Below, piece after piece: positions 34,028 to 42,255 of a DNA stretch of 52,898 nucleotides. This DNA comes from Methylobacterium ajmalii (lineage in GTDB: Bacteria; Pseudomonadota; Alphaproteobacteria; Rhizobiales; Beijerinckiaceae), in contig NZ_JACWCT010000130.1 in the NCBI RefSeq assembly GCF_016613415.1, forward strand, positions 1-52,898. Reading direction: 5' to 3'. How positions within the stretch are numbered: position 1 is the first letter of the stretch; every line of letters starts with the position of its first letter. The position numbers were made by a program, and so were the translations under genes. The notes under the pieces are model-generated. The model searched no databases and was not told where the DNA came from. It saw only the letters and a program-made list of their open reading frames with translations.

Positions 34028-34977
34028 CCCGCATCCTCACCCTCACCCTCAACCCGGCGATCGACCGGACCGTCACCCTCGACCGGCTGGTGCCCGGCGC
34101 CGTCCACCGCGCCCGTGCGCTGCGCGACGACGCCGGCGGCAAGGGCGTCAACGTCGCGAGTTGCCTTGCCGATTGGGGCGTGCCCGTCACCGCCGCGGGC
34201 GTGCTCGGCACCGGCAACGCCGCGGCGTTCGAGGTGCTGTTTGCGGTGAAGGGCATCGCCGACCGCTGCCTGCGGGTGGCGGGCGAGACCCGCACCAACC
34301 TGAAGCTCGTCGATCCCGCCGGCACCACCGACGTGAACCTGCCGGGCCTCGCCCTGGCGCCGACGGATCTCGCCGCGGTGCGGGCGGTGCTGCGCGACGC
34401 GGCCGGGCCGGACACGCTCGCGGTGCTCGCCGGCAGCCTGCCGGCGGGCGCCGGGCCCGATCTCTATGCGGACCTCACCGCCGAGCTGAAGGCCGCGGGC
34501 GCCCGCGTGCTCCTCGACGCCTCGGGGCCGCCGCTCGCCGCGGCGCTCGCGGCGGACACCCTGCCCGACATCGTCAAGCCGAACCGGCACGAGCTGGAGG
34601 AATGGGCCGGGCGGCCGCTTCCCGCCCTCGCCGACGTGGTCGGTGCCGCGACGGACCTCGTGCGGCGCGGCATCCCGCTCGTCGTCGTCTCCCTCGGGGA
34701 GGACGGCGCGGTGTTCGTGCGCCGGGACGGCGCCGGGGTGCAGGCCCTGCACGCGCTCGCCCCGGCGGTCGCGGTCGCCAGCACCGTCGGGGCCGGCGAC
34801 GCCCTGGTGGCCGGGCTGGTGGCGGGGCTCTCCGCCGACCTCGCTCTCGCCGACACCGCCCGGCTGGCGCTGGCCTTCGCGGCCGGCAAGCTCACCCGCG
34901 CCGGGGCCAACCTGCCGGCTCGGGCGGAGGTCGAGGCGATCGCGAAGGCCATCGAGATCCGCCCCCTTCCGAACTGA
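34024..34977 (+). CDS. fruK: 1-phosphofructokinase FruK
   Basis: This 317-residue PfkB-family sugar kinase converts fructose 1-phosphate to fructose 1,6-bisphosphate. It starts at a GTG overlapping the fruB stop (GTGA); the long upstream frame is shadow inside fruB. The N-terminus 'ILTLTLNPAIDRTVTLDRLV' is typical of FruK/LacC, followed by 'DDAGGKGVNVASCLADWG'. The second PfkB signature near the end is 'STVGAGDALVAGLVAGLS' with the catalytic Asp. 'PDIVKPNRHELEEWAG' is the N-x-x-E phosphate/Mg motif. It is the middle gene of fruBKA and feeds the product of FruA into glycolysis. Confidence 0.95.
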   Translation: MTRILTLTLNPAIDRTVTLDRLVPGAVHRARALRDDAGGKGVNVASCLADWGVPVTAAGVLGTGNAAAFEVLFAVKGIADRCLRVAGETRTNLKLVDPAGTTDVNLPGLALAPTDLAAVRAVLRDAAGPDTLAVLAGSLPAGAGPDLYADLTAELKAAGARVLLDASGPPLAAALAADTLPDIVKPNRHELEEWAGRPLPALADVVGAATDLVRRGIPLVVVSLGEDGAVFVRRDGAGVQALHALAPAVAVASTVGAGDALVAGLVAGLSADLALADTARLALAFAAGKLTRAGANLPARAEVEAIAKAIEIRPLPN

Positions 34978-35065
34978 CGCCGTCCCGATCGCCCACGCCG
35001 GTTCGGAGCCGAATCCCGGACGACCCCGACACGACCCAGAGACGAGACCCGAGGAGGAACAACCC

Positions 35066-36775
35066 ATGACCCAGTTGGTGGCCGTCGTCGGGGGCGGCGA
35101 GCTCGGCACCCACGCGGTGCTGGCGGCCGAGGCCCTGCGCCGGGCGGCGGCGCGGCGCAACCGGCGCCTCGAGCTCGAGGTCCGGGGCCGCGGCACCGCC
35201 GGGACGCCGCTGAGCGAGGGCGCGATCCGGGGAGCCGACGCGGTGCTCCTCGTCGGCTCCGGCGATCTCGGCGCCGACCGGTTCGGGGCCTTGCGGCGCG
35301 CCGAGGCGGGAATCGAGGACGTGCTCACCGACGCCGACCGGGTGATCGAGCGGGCGCTGGCCGAGGCGTCACCCGCCCCAGGCCCCGCCGCCGACGGCGC
35401 GAAGCGCATCGTCGCCATCACCTCCTGCCCGACCGGCATCGCCCACACCTTCATGGCGGCGGAAGGGATCCAGGCCGCCGCCCAGGCGCTCGGCCATCGG
35501 GTCCGGGTCGAGACGCAAGGGTCGGTCGGCGCCCGCGACGCGCTGACGCCGGAGGAGATCGCGGCGGCCGACATCGTGCTCATCGCCGCCGATACCGGGG
35601 TCGACCGCGGACGCTTCTCCGGCAAGCGGGTCTACGCCACCACCACCAAGGCGGCGATCCGCGACGGCAAGGGGCTGATCGCCACCGCGCTGAAGGACGC
35701 CGAGCTGCAGGGCGCGGCTGCCGCGGAATCCGGCCCGGCCCGCCCGGCGGCGGCCGAGACGAAGGCCGGCGCCTACAAGCACCTGATGACCGGCGTGTCG
35801 TTCATGCTGCCCTTCGTGGTGGCGGGCGGCCTGCTGATCGCGCTCGCCTTCGCGTTCGGCGGCATCGACGCGATGGCGCCGGCCAACAAGGGCAGCTTGG
35901 GCTTCGCGCTGGGCGAGATCGGCGCCAAGGCGGCCTTCGCGCTGATCGTGCCGGCGCTCGCCGGCTACATCGCCTTCTCGATCGCCGACCGGCCCGGCAT
36001 CGCGCCCGGCATGATCGGCGGCATGCTGGCGGCCAACCTCAATGCCGGCTTCCTCGGCGGCATCGCGGCGGGCTTCATCGCCGGCTACACGGTCTCGTTC
36101 CTCAACCGGTCGATCCGCCTGCCGAAGAACCTGGAGGGGCTGAAGCCGGTCCTGATCCTGCCGCTCGTCGGCACCCTCGTGACCGGCCTCCTGATGGTCT
36201 ACGTCGTCGGCGTGCCGGTGGCGGCCCTGCTCGCCGCCCTCACCGGCTGGCTCAAGGGCATGCAGGGCGCGAGCGCCCTGGTGCTGGGTCTCGTCCTCGG
36301 CGGCATGATGGCGGTCGACATGGGCGGGCCGATCAACAAGGCGGCCTACGCCTCCTCGGCCGCCCTGATCTCCTCGGGGATCTACACTCCGATCGCCGCC
36401 GTGATGCTCGCCGGCATGACCCCGCCGCTCGGCATCGCGCTCGCCACCCGGCTGTTCCCGGGCCGCTTCACCGCCCAGGAGCGCGAGGCCGGGACCGCCG
36501 CGGCGGTGCTGGGCGCCGCCTTCATCACCGAGGGCGCGATCCCCTTCGCGGCCGCCGATCCCCTGCGGGTGATCCCGGCCCTCGTCGCCGGTTCGGCGGC
36601 GGCGGGCGCGGTGTCGATGACCTTCGGGGTGGCGTTGCGGGTGCCCCATGGCGGGCTGTTCGTGCTGCCGATCCCCAACGCCATCACGCCGGTGCTCGGC
36701 GCGGTCGCGGCCCTGGTCGCCGGCACGCTGATCACCGCCTTGCTGGTCGGGGTGCTCAAGAAGCGGGCGGCCTGA
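35066..36775 (+). CDS. fruA: Fructose-specific PTS permease EIIBC (FruA)
   Basis: This 569-residue membrane transporter starts at the ATG at 35066 after a GAGGAGG ribosome site; the longer upstream frame is shadow in fruK. Residues 1-100 form a degenerate EIIB' domain without the active Cys. The true EIIB follows, with C121 in 'ITSCPTGIAHTFMAAE'. EIIC (about 225-569) has many helices, starting 'KHLMTGVSFMLPFVVAGGLL', and includes 'GGMMAVDMGGPINKAAYASS' and 'FITEGAIPFAAADPLRV', the sugar-binding G-I/A-I-T/P-F-type loop. It imports fructose and delivers fructose 1-phosphate to FruK. It is the last gene of the operon. Confidence 0.95.
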   Translation: MTQLVAVVGGGELGTHAVLAAEALRRAAARRNRRLELEVRGRGTAGTPLSEGAIRGADAVLLVGSGDLGADRFGALRRAEAGIEDVLTDADRVIERALAEASPAPGPAADGAKRIVAITSCPTGIAHTFMAAEGIQAAAQALGHRVRVETQGSVGARDALTPEEIAAADIVLIAADTGVDRGRFSGKRVYATTTKAAIRDGKGLIATALKDAELQGAAAAESGPARPAAAETKAGAYKHLMTGVSFMLPFVVAGGLLIALAFAFGGIDAMAPANKGSLGFALGEIGAKAAFALIVPALAGYIAFSIADRPGIAPGMIGGMLAANLNAGFLGGIAAGFIAGYTVSFLNRSIRLPKNLEGLKPVLILPLVGTLVTGLLMVYVVGVPVAALLAALTGWLKGMQGASALVLGLVLGGMMAVDMGGPINKAAYASSAALISSGIYTPIAAVMLAGMTPPLGIALATRLFPGRFTAQEREAGTAAAVLGAAFITEGAIPFAAADPLRVIPALVAGSAAAGAVSMTFGVALRVPHGGLFVLPIPNAITPVLGAVAALVAGTLITALLVGVLKKRAA

Positions 36776-36989
36776 GACGCGACGGTCCGGCTCAGTCCGG
36801 GCGGCGCGGCCGTCACGAGAAGGATGCGGTCCGGGCAGCTGAGGCCGCCCGGCGCACTTCGGCATCCGGGAGAGCTGTTTTACCCCCGGCTTCTCGCAAC
36901 GGCCCACATTTCCTGATAGTCGATGCGCACCCGCCTCTCGTCTGGCGGGTTGTCGGTCGAGAACTGTCGGAAACGGACGGCGCTGCGCG

Positions 36990-37727
36990 ATGGCGGTGAT
37001 CGGTCAGGTCACGCTGGACCTCGTCCAGACGGTCAAGGCGGCGCGCAGTGCCGCCGAGATCACGGCGGTGCTGGTGCGGGCCGGCGGGATCTTCGGCTAC
37101 GAGCGCTTCGCCATCGCGGGCGTGCCGCAGAGCGCCGGCGAGAACCTGCCCGACCGGCTGCTGCTGATGCACTGGCCCGAGGAATGGGCCGCCCGCTACG
37201 TGTCGCGCGGCTACGTGCAGCACGACCCGGTGATGGCGCAGGTCCGGCGCACCACGGCGCCGTTCCTGTGGTCGGAGGTCGAGGTCGACCGCGACGCCGC
37301 CCTCGCCCGCCGTGTGATGGACGAGGCTCCGGCCTTCGGCCTCGGCAACGGGCTCTGCGTGCCGATCCACGACATCGACGGCACCGAGACCGCCGCCTCG
37401 TTCGGCGGCGCCCGCATCGACCTCTCGGACGAGGCCTGGGCCGGGCTGCACCTGCTCGCCATCTACGCCCATCTCGCCTCGCGGGGCCTGGGTCCCGCCC
37501 TTCCCTCCCGGATCGTGCGGCCGGAGGGCGCCACGCGCTGCACCCGGCGCGAGATCGAGTGCATCAAGTGGGCCGCGGCCGGCAAGACCGGCTGGGAGAC
37601 CTCCGAGATCCTGTCCCTGTCCCAGCGCACGGTCGAGGATTACCTGAGCAACGCCGCCCGCAAGCTCGGCGCGGTCAACCGGGTGCAGCTCGTCGCCCTG
37701 GCGATGCGGGCGGGGTTGATCGACTAG
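36990..37727 (+). CDS. LuxR-family quorum-sensing regulator with autoinducer-binding domain
   Basis: This 245-residue regulator has an N-terminal AHL-binding domain with the conserved pattern W-x3-Y-D-P-W-G visible as 'HWPEEWAARYVSRGYVQHDP', 'APFLWSEVEV' and 'FGLGNGLCVPI'. The C-terminal LuxR HTH reads 'CTRREIECIKWAAAGKTGWE', 'ILSLSQRTVEDYLSNAARKL' and 'GAVNRVQLVALAM'. It lies 394 bp upstream of a luxI gene in the same direction, the common luxR-luxI layout. With AHL bound it probably activates luxI through the palindrome at 38051-38064. The 214-bp gap before it shows no gene. Confidence 0.92.
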   Translation: MAVIGQVTLDLVQTVKAARSAAEITAVLVRAGGIFGYERFAIAGVPQSAGENLPDRLLLMHWPEEWAARYVSRGYVQHDPVMAQVRRTTAPFLWSEVEVDRDAALARRVMDEAPAFGLGNGLCVPIHDIDGTETAASFGGARIDLSDEAWAGLHLLAIYAHLASRGLGPALPSRIVRPEGATRCTRREIECIKWAAAGKTGWETSEILSLSQRTVEDYLSNAARKLGAVNRVQLVALAMRAGLID

Positions 37728-38050
37728 ATCGGTCTTCGCCGGCCTGCGGATGCATGCCCCGCCGCCCGGGTCGCCCGCCCGCGCCGGTACGGCGCGAGGG
37801 CCGCACAAAGACGATCGGATCCGCCCCCGCCGGCATGACGCAAGGGATGTCGCGAGGCTCCGATCGCGCCCGGCGTCAGCGACATCATTCCTAGTCCTCG
37901 ATAATTTGAGTCGGCCCGCCTCGATCGCACCTTGAGTTGCAAAATAGCCTGGGCGCCCGAGCAAAATATTTCTCCCTACAGTTCGGAACAGTCTCTATTT
38001 TTCTTCAACACGTCACGAATGCAATCAAACGCAAGACGACGGCAAGATCC

Positions 38051-38064
38051 CCGTAAATTTACGG
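38051..38064. promoter_or_regulatory. Candidate lux box (perfect palindrome) before luxI
   Basis: CCGTAAATTTACGG is a perfect 14-bp palindrome in an AT-rich gap, 57 bp before the luxI start codon. Its size, symmetry and position fit a LuxR-family operator that activates luxI from about 40 bp before a start site near 38105. The half-sites differ from the Vibrio lux box, as expected for a divergent LuxR. Confidence 0.6.
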
Positions 38065-38121
38065 TCTTTCTCATTCTAGGTTTAAAGCTCAAGAAGTGCT
38101 CCAGAGCAAGGAGCCCTGATC

Positions 38122-38784
38122 TTGATCACGATCATCGATCGCGAAAATTACCGCGACCATGCGGCGCTTCTCGACCGGATATACTGCTTCCGGCATCGTC
38201 TCTTCGTCGAGACGATGCGGTGGGAGGCGTGCCGCAAGCCGGACGGACGCGAGCGCGACCAGTTCGACGGGCCGGACTGCATCCACGTCGCCGGAACCGA
38301 CGACGGCGAGGTGGTGTCGTATTCGCGCCTGCTGCCGACGACCCGGCCGCACCTGCAGACCCACGTCTATCCGCAGCTGCTGCAGGGCGCGACGGCGCCG
38401 AGCGGGCCGCGCCTCTTCGAGTGGACGCGCTGCGGCGCCGCGCCGTGGCGGCGCGCCTCCGCCACCGCCAAGGACCCGATCGCCGGGCGCCAGTTCGTGG
38501 CGGTGGCCGAGCTGACCGGGACGCTCGGCCTCGACGGCTACCTGATCCAGGCCCACCCGATCATGATCACCCACCTGGCGACGATGGGCTGGGACACCGA
38601 GCCCCTTGCGCTGCCGATGATGTACGACGGCAACCCGCTGGTACCGTTCATCGCCCGCTGGACGCCGGCCACCGCCGACACCACCCGGGCGGTCTTCGGG
38701 CTGGAGGGCACCGCCTACGACGTGCCGCGCGGGCTCGGACGGGACGAACGCGACCGGGCGCGGCCGGACCTGCGGTTCGCCTGA
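38122..38784 (+). CDS. Acyl-homoserine-lactone synthase (LuxI family)
   Basis: This 220-residue enzyme makes AHL signals from S-adenosylmethionine and an acyl carrier. Invariant residues sit at the standard positions: R24 and F28 ('CFRHRLFVE'), W34, D46 and D49 ('RDQFDGPD'), R69 ('YSRLLPT'), and E100 and R103 ('FEWTRCG'). The start is TTG at 38122, supported by AAGGAG at 38108-38113 with 8-bp spacing and by the family N-terminus, so translation may be throttled. The C-terminus is longer than in EsaI-type synthases, as in alphaproteobacterial enzymes making long-chain signals. Acyl length cannot be read. A terminator hairpin follows the gene. Confidence 0.92.
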   Translation: MITIIDRENYRDHAALLDRIYCFRHRLFVETMRWEACRKPDGRERDQFDGPDCIHVAGTDDGEVVSYSRLLPTTRPHLQTHVYPQLLQGATAPSGPRLFEWTRCGAAPWRRASATAKDPIAGRQFVAVAELTGTLGLDGYLIQAHPIMITHLATMGWDTEPLALPMMYDGNPLVPFIARWTPATADTTRAVFGLEGTAYDVPRGLGRDERDRARPDLRFA

Positions 38785-38811
38785 GGCGGCACCGGCCCGC
38801 CGGGGCCCGCA

Positions 38812-38836
38812 CCGGCTCGCCAGAGCCGGCTTTATT
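38812..38836 (+). terminator. Rho-independent terminator after luxI
   Basis: CCGGCTC-gcca-GAGCCGG followed by CTTTATT forms a 7-bp GC stem with a four-base loop and a short T-rich tail, 28 bp after the luxI stop. The tail overlaps the last codons of the convergent response-regulator gene, so both transcripts may end here. Confidence 0.5.
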
Positions 38837-39512
38837 CCACCCCGGCCGGTGGCTTGAGGGTCGCGCCGATCCGCGAGGAGACGATCACCGCCTGGGTGCG
38901 GCTCTCCACGCCGAGCTTCTGCAGGATCGCCGAGACGTGGGCCTTCACGGTCGCCTCCGAGACCCCGAGCTCGTAGGCGATCTGCTTGTTGAGCAGGCCT
39001 TCGGACAACATCATCAGCACCCGCACCTGCTGCGGCGTCAGGGTGGCGAGGCGGCGCATCAGGTCCGCCGTCTCCTTGTCCTCGGAGGCCGACAGCTCGA
39101 TGTCGGGCGGCGACCAGTTGCCGCCGGCCAGGACCTCGCCGATCGCCTCGCCGATGCGGTCGACCTCGAGGGATTTCGGGATGAAGCCGGCGGCGCCGAA
39201 ATCGAGGGCGCGGCGGATCACCACCGGGTCCTCGTTGGCCGAGACGATCACCACGGGGATCGCCGGGTGCTGCGCCCGCAGGTAGATCAGCCCGGAGAAG
39301 CCCTGGACCCCCGGCATGGTCAGGTCGAGGAGCACGAGGTCGATCTCGTCCTCGGCATCGAGGACCTTCGTCAGCGGTTCGAGCCCGCTCGCCTCGATGA
39401 TCCGGGCACCGGGCAGGATCGCCGTCACCGCGCCCCTGAGGGCGCCGCGAAACAGCGGGTGGTCGTCCGCGACGACGATGGTGGTCCCGGAACCCAACTC
39501 ACTCCCCACCAC
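38832..39512 (-). CDS. NarL/FixJ-type response regulator
   Basis: This regulator of about 226 residues has a receiver domain, 'TIVVADDHPLFRGALRGAV' with the acidic pair and 'DLVLLDLTMPGVQGFSGLI' with the phospho-acceptor Asp, then 'VIVSANEDP' and 'GFIPKS' with the conserved Lys. A LuxR-type HTH follows: 'TLTPQQVRVLMMLSEGLLNK' and 'GVSEATVKAHVSAILQKLGV'. I take the GTG at 39512 as start, 10 bp after AAGGAG. The open frame continues upstream into the AT-rich island but has no receiver sequence there. No cognate kinase adjoins it. It is convergent with luxI and sits at the left edge of the low-GC island. Confidence 0.88.
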   Translation of the reverse strand: MVGSELGSGTTIVVADDHPLFRGALRGAVTAILPGARIIEASGLEPLTKVLDAEDEIDLVLLDLTMPGVQGFSGLIYLRAQHPAIPVVIVSANEDPVVIRRALDFGAAGFIPKSLEVDRIGEAIGEVLAGGNWSPPDIELSASEDKETADLMRRLATLTPQQVRVLMMLSEGLLNKQIAYELGVSEATVKAHVSAILQKLGVESRTQAVIVSSRIGATLKPPAGVE

Positions 39513-39845
39513 GGCACCTGCGCTCCTTGGCGCCTCTCGGCCTACTTCTTTTGTCTCTATAGCTTTTTTGGTGGGGTTGAAACCGGAGGCTGTGAGTTCT
39601 CCACGCTGGTATGTGGCTGGCGGATTGCGGAGGCGGCGAAAGCTTATAACCACCCAGATTGCTGAGGAGCTGTTGCGCCGCAAGGGTTTATTTTTAAAAT
39701 CAATAACTTATGCATTTTGCGGCATGCGTGGAATCTATCAACGCAACTTCAAATTGATATATCTGGCGGGCGGTATCAAATTTGTGGACTTTTCACGATT
39801 TTTGCAGATATGATCTTTATGGGCTCCGGGCCAGTGAGCAGGTGC
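39513..39845. other. Transition from GC-rich backbone to AT-rich island; no gene seen
   Basis: Base composition falls sharply within this 333-bp gap, with runs such as TTTATTTTTAAAATC at about 39687. A short palindrome TTGCG-c-CGCAA lies at 39673-39683. The gap must hold the promoter of the ATPase gene, but I cannot fix its -35/-10. Short frames crossing it mix shadow of the response regulator with AT-rich DNA. Confidence 0.5.
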
Positions 39846-41189
39846 ATGTTACTCGCGTTTCGATTCAAGAATCACAGATCATTCTTAAAGGGAGGCGAAT
39901 TATCCTTGCTCTCCCACCGTGCGGACAAGACACATCCTGAGTCCCTCATTCATCCCCCAAAAGATGCTAAAGTACCATCTCAAGTATTACCCGTGATTGC
40001 CATCTATGGTGCAAACTCGGCAGGTAAAACCAATGTTTTAGGAGCATTTTCTTATCTTAAAACAGCGGTCGTAGAATCTCAATCCGGATGGCGCCCCAAT
40101 AGTGGGACTAAATCAGACCGATTTATTGGTCGCATAGGCGCCGAAAGTCCTATCAGCGTAGAGGCAGATATCATTTGCAAAGGAGAGAGATACAGATACG
40201 GTTTCGCGGCAAACTCCCGATCGTTTGAGGAAGAATGGCTTTATCATTACAAAAAAGGGAAAGAAAGTTTGATATTCATGAGAAATACGTCGTTAAGAGA
40301 CGAAAAAAATATCACAAATGTTGAATTTGGAGACTTGTTTGGTGGCGATACTCTTTATCGTGAAGGTATCGAAAGAAGAGTTCGTGACGACAGTCTACTT
40401 CTTTCCGCCGCCGCACAAGACAACCATCCTGCCTGTATCGAAATTTATAACTGGTTCGACAATTATGTAAGCTCTTTAAGTTTAGAAACATCCTCCGATA
40501 GAGCTAATGCGCAAATAACGGCGTCTTTTTTGGCGCAACATGACGACGATTACATGAAAAAAAATGTAATTACACTTTTAAAACCTGTTGAGCCGAATCT
40601 AATTGATATAATTATTAGCAAAAACGCGAAGACAAAAATTCCAAATTCAATGCGTGAAATGTTACAGCCAGACGCGATCGCAAGCATTGAAAGTTTTCTA
40701 GCATATGAAATAGATTTTGTATTCAAGCGTGGACGCTCAAAGATACGACTTCCATTCAATAAACAATCAAAAGGATTTCAGAAATTTTTTAGCATGTGCG
40801 TGACGATTTATTTTGCTCTGCAGGCGGGTGAGGTTCTTCTTGTTGATGAACTGGAAACTAGTATTCATCCACATCTTGCGAGATTGATCGTTGAAATGTT
40901 TCAAAGCAAAGATATTAATTTTGGCGGAGGTCAATTGATATTTACGACCCACGATACAGGGCTACTTGACCAAGCCTTACTAAGGAGAGATCAAATTTGG
41001 TTTGTCGAAAAAAATCAAATGATATCCGATCTTTATTCTTTACTGCAGTTTAGCCCGAGGAAGGACGAAAATTTAGAACGAGGTTACCTACGCGGAAGGT
41101 ATGGAGCTATACCCGCACTTGGGATTGATTTATCACTTCTCAGCAATTCTGGCTTAACCGCTGAGGCTTCCGATGCGTCAGCCGACTAA
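39846..41189 (+). CDS. RloA-like AAA/ABC-type ATPase, probable defence ATPase
   Basis: This 447-residue ATPase belongs to the AAA15/AAA21 (SMC/OLD-like) group. The ATG at 39846 opens the canonical N-terminus 'MLLAFRFKNHRSFLKGGELS'; ATGs at 39810 and 39819 are possible but unsupported. Walker A is 'IYGANSAGKTN' (about 54-63), Walker B 'VLLVDELETSIHP' (about 330-342) and the switch His 'IFTTHDTGLLD' (H369). A signature-like 'KGFQKFFSM' precedes Walker B. Such ATPases pair with RloB, or with DUF4435 and TOPRIM nucleases in OLD and PARIS-type antiphage systems. The gene is AT-rich (only 15 G+C in the 60 bases from 40561) in a strongly GC-rich chromosome, a clear sign of transfer. It overlaps the rloB-like gene by 17 bp. 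Confidence 0.85.
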   Translation: MLLAFRFKNHRSFLKGGELSLLSHRADKTHPESLIHPPKDAKVPSQVLPVIAIYGANSAGKTNVLGAFSYLKTAVVESQSGWRPNSGTKSDRFIGRIGAESPISVEADIICKGERYRYGFAANSRSFEEEWLYHYKKGKESLIFMRNTSLRDEKNITNVEFGDLFGGDTLYREGIERRVRDDSLLLSAAAQDNHPACIEIYNWFDNYVSSLSLETSSDRANAQITASFLAQHDDDYMKKNVITLLKPVEPNLIDIIISKNAKTKIPNSMREMLQPDAIASIESFLAYEIDFVFKRGRSKIRLPFNKQSKGFQKFFSMCVTIYFALQAGEVLLVDELETSIHPHLARLIVEMFQSKDINFGGGQLIFTTHDTGLLDQALLRRDQIWFVEKNQMISDLYSLLQFSPRKDENLERGYLRGRYGAIPALGIDLSLLSNSGLTAEASDASAD

Positions 41190-41820
41190 CGGCTTCGGCA
41201 AATCGCTTAAGCCTCGCATTTCTGGGAAAAAGCGGTCAAAATCACGAGTAATCGCTGTCGCATATGACGGTGAGAGAACGGAAGATCGGTATTTTAAAGG
41301 CTGGAAAATTCAAATCGGAACTGCCGCCACCGAGATTAGGCCTTACTACGTAAAAAGCGGCGGCAATGTGCTGCAAGCTGTTGAGAAATGTGTGCAGTGG
41401 CTCGAACGAGAAGGGCCGTTCGAAGAAATATATTGCGTATGCGATACAGACGATACCACTGCAGAAAACCTTCGTAAGGCGATGGCGCTTGCTGCGAGTA
41501 AAAATATCAACCTCTGCCTCTCTACTCGGTCTTTTGAAGTTTGGATCGCCCTACATTGGGATGGAATGTCTTCGGCGCCGGTAAGCAGCGAGGACGATGC
41601 CATCGCGCTGGTGGCAAAGAATTATAAAGCCTACAACAAAAAATGCAAAGAAGTCGAATTTAATGTTCTATTTCAAAGAACTGATATCGCATGCCGCAAC
41701 GCTGAAGCTCTTATCAAACGAAATCTTCCTAATCCGGCAACGGATGTCCATAAGCTAGTGAGAAAATTATTGAATATATATAATAAAATAAAAAATAATT
41801 CAAAAGTTAAGAAAAAATAA
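41173..41820 (+). CDS. RloB-like protein (TOPRIM-related, probable effector of the RloA ATPase)
   Basis: This 215-residue protein overlaps the ATPase gene by 17 bp. It begins with a basic segment (about 10-25, 'KSLKPRISGKKRSKSR'). The RloB-type motifs follow: 'VAYDGERTEDRYFKGW' (G33-E34, like the TOPRIM Glu), 'YCVCDTDDTT' (D91, D93 and D94, the DxD) and 'LSTRSFEVWIALHWD' (S120-F-E-x-W, H128), matching the '[NS]xxFExWxLLHF' family signature. These are candidate metal-binding catalytic residues, so a nuclease is plausible though unproven. The tail is Lys/Asn-rich (IYNKIKNNSKVKKK). By analogy with PARIS, the ATPase may hold this protein inactive until an infection signal arrives. That is inference. 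Confidence 0.8.
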   Translation: MRQPTNGFGKSLKPRISGKKRSKSRVIAVAYDGERTEDRYFKGWKIQIGTAATEIRPYYVKSGGNVLQAVEKCVQWLEREGPFEEIYCVCDTDDTTAENLRKAMALAASKNINLCLSTRSFEVWIALHWDGMSSAPVSSEDDAIALVAKNYKAYNKKCKEVEFNVLFQRTDIACRNAEALIKRNLPNPATDVHKLVRKLLNIYNKIKNNSKVKKK

Positions 41821-41829
41821 AAATTATTA

Positions 41830-41846
41830 TATTAAATATTTTAATA
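41830..41846 (+). terminator. AT-rich hairpin just after the rloB-like gene
   Basis: TATTAAA-tat-TTTAATA is a perfect 7-bp inverted repeat, 9 bp after the stop. It is made only of A and T, so the stem is weak and its role as terminator is uncertain. It marks the AT-rich composition of the imported segment. The rest of the gap to about 41965 shows no gene. Confidence 0.3.
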
Positions 41847-41964
41847 AAGATCGTCAACACACCCTTTAGTTTTGTCTTTAAATTTCTGCCAAGTCTCTGG
41901 CTTGATATAGCTTAACGGTCCGATGCGCCAGCATCTTATGTCACTTGCACCCAGGAATTTACAT

Positions 41965-42255
41965 TATTTCGCTTTCAAAAAGCAATGATATGATCTCGCG
42001 CCAACGCGGCCGGTCGCGATGCTCGATCAGATAAATGCCCCGCCGGGTGTCGAGCGCCAGGCGCCCCTCGACCGGCGGAATCATTAGCGCCACGTCGGTG
42101 AACAGAGTGCGGATATGCGCCAGTATGTCGCCCAAACATTCGCTACCGTGGACGTACCCGCGTGACGTGGCGCCAGACCGTCGAGAAAAGTCATCGGGTC
42201 GGCGCAGACGTCCGGGTTGGCATTCTCCTAAATCGTCAGTGCCGGCGAAGCTCAG
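41965..42255 (-). pseudogene. Decayed partial duplicate of yjbQ
   Basis: The minus-strand DNA closely follows the C-terminal two-thirds of the intact yjbQ at 42943-43395. For example 'HIRTLFTDVALMIPPVEGRL' is the counterpart of 'HIRTLLTDAALTIPLVEGRL', and 'GIYLIEHRDRP' is identical. It is broken in at least three ways. A one-base deletion lies between the DNA for 'LAPR' and 'YVHG' (near 42160). The Gln codon of 'TIQEN' has become TAG (near 42229-42231). The N-terminal third is missing, replaced by a small secreted-protein gene. It lies directly between the AT-rich island and normal backbone, so the duplication or its decay may be linked to the island's insertion. Confidence 0.85.

Noticed and set aside
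39316..39813. Plus-strand frame crossing from the response regulator into the AT-rich island
   Set aside because: First half is antisense of the response regulator, second half AT-rich DNA without a domain or ribosome site.
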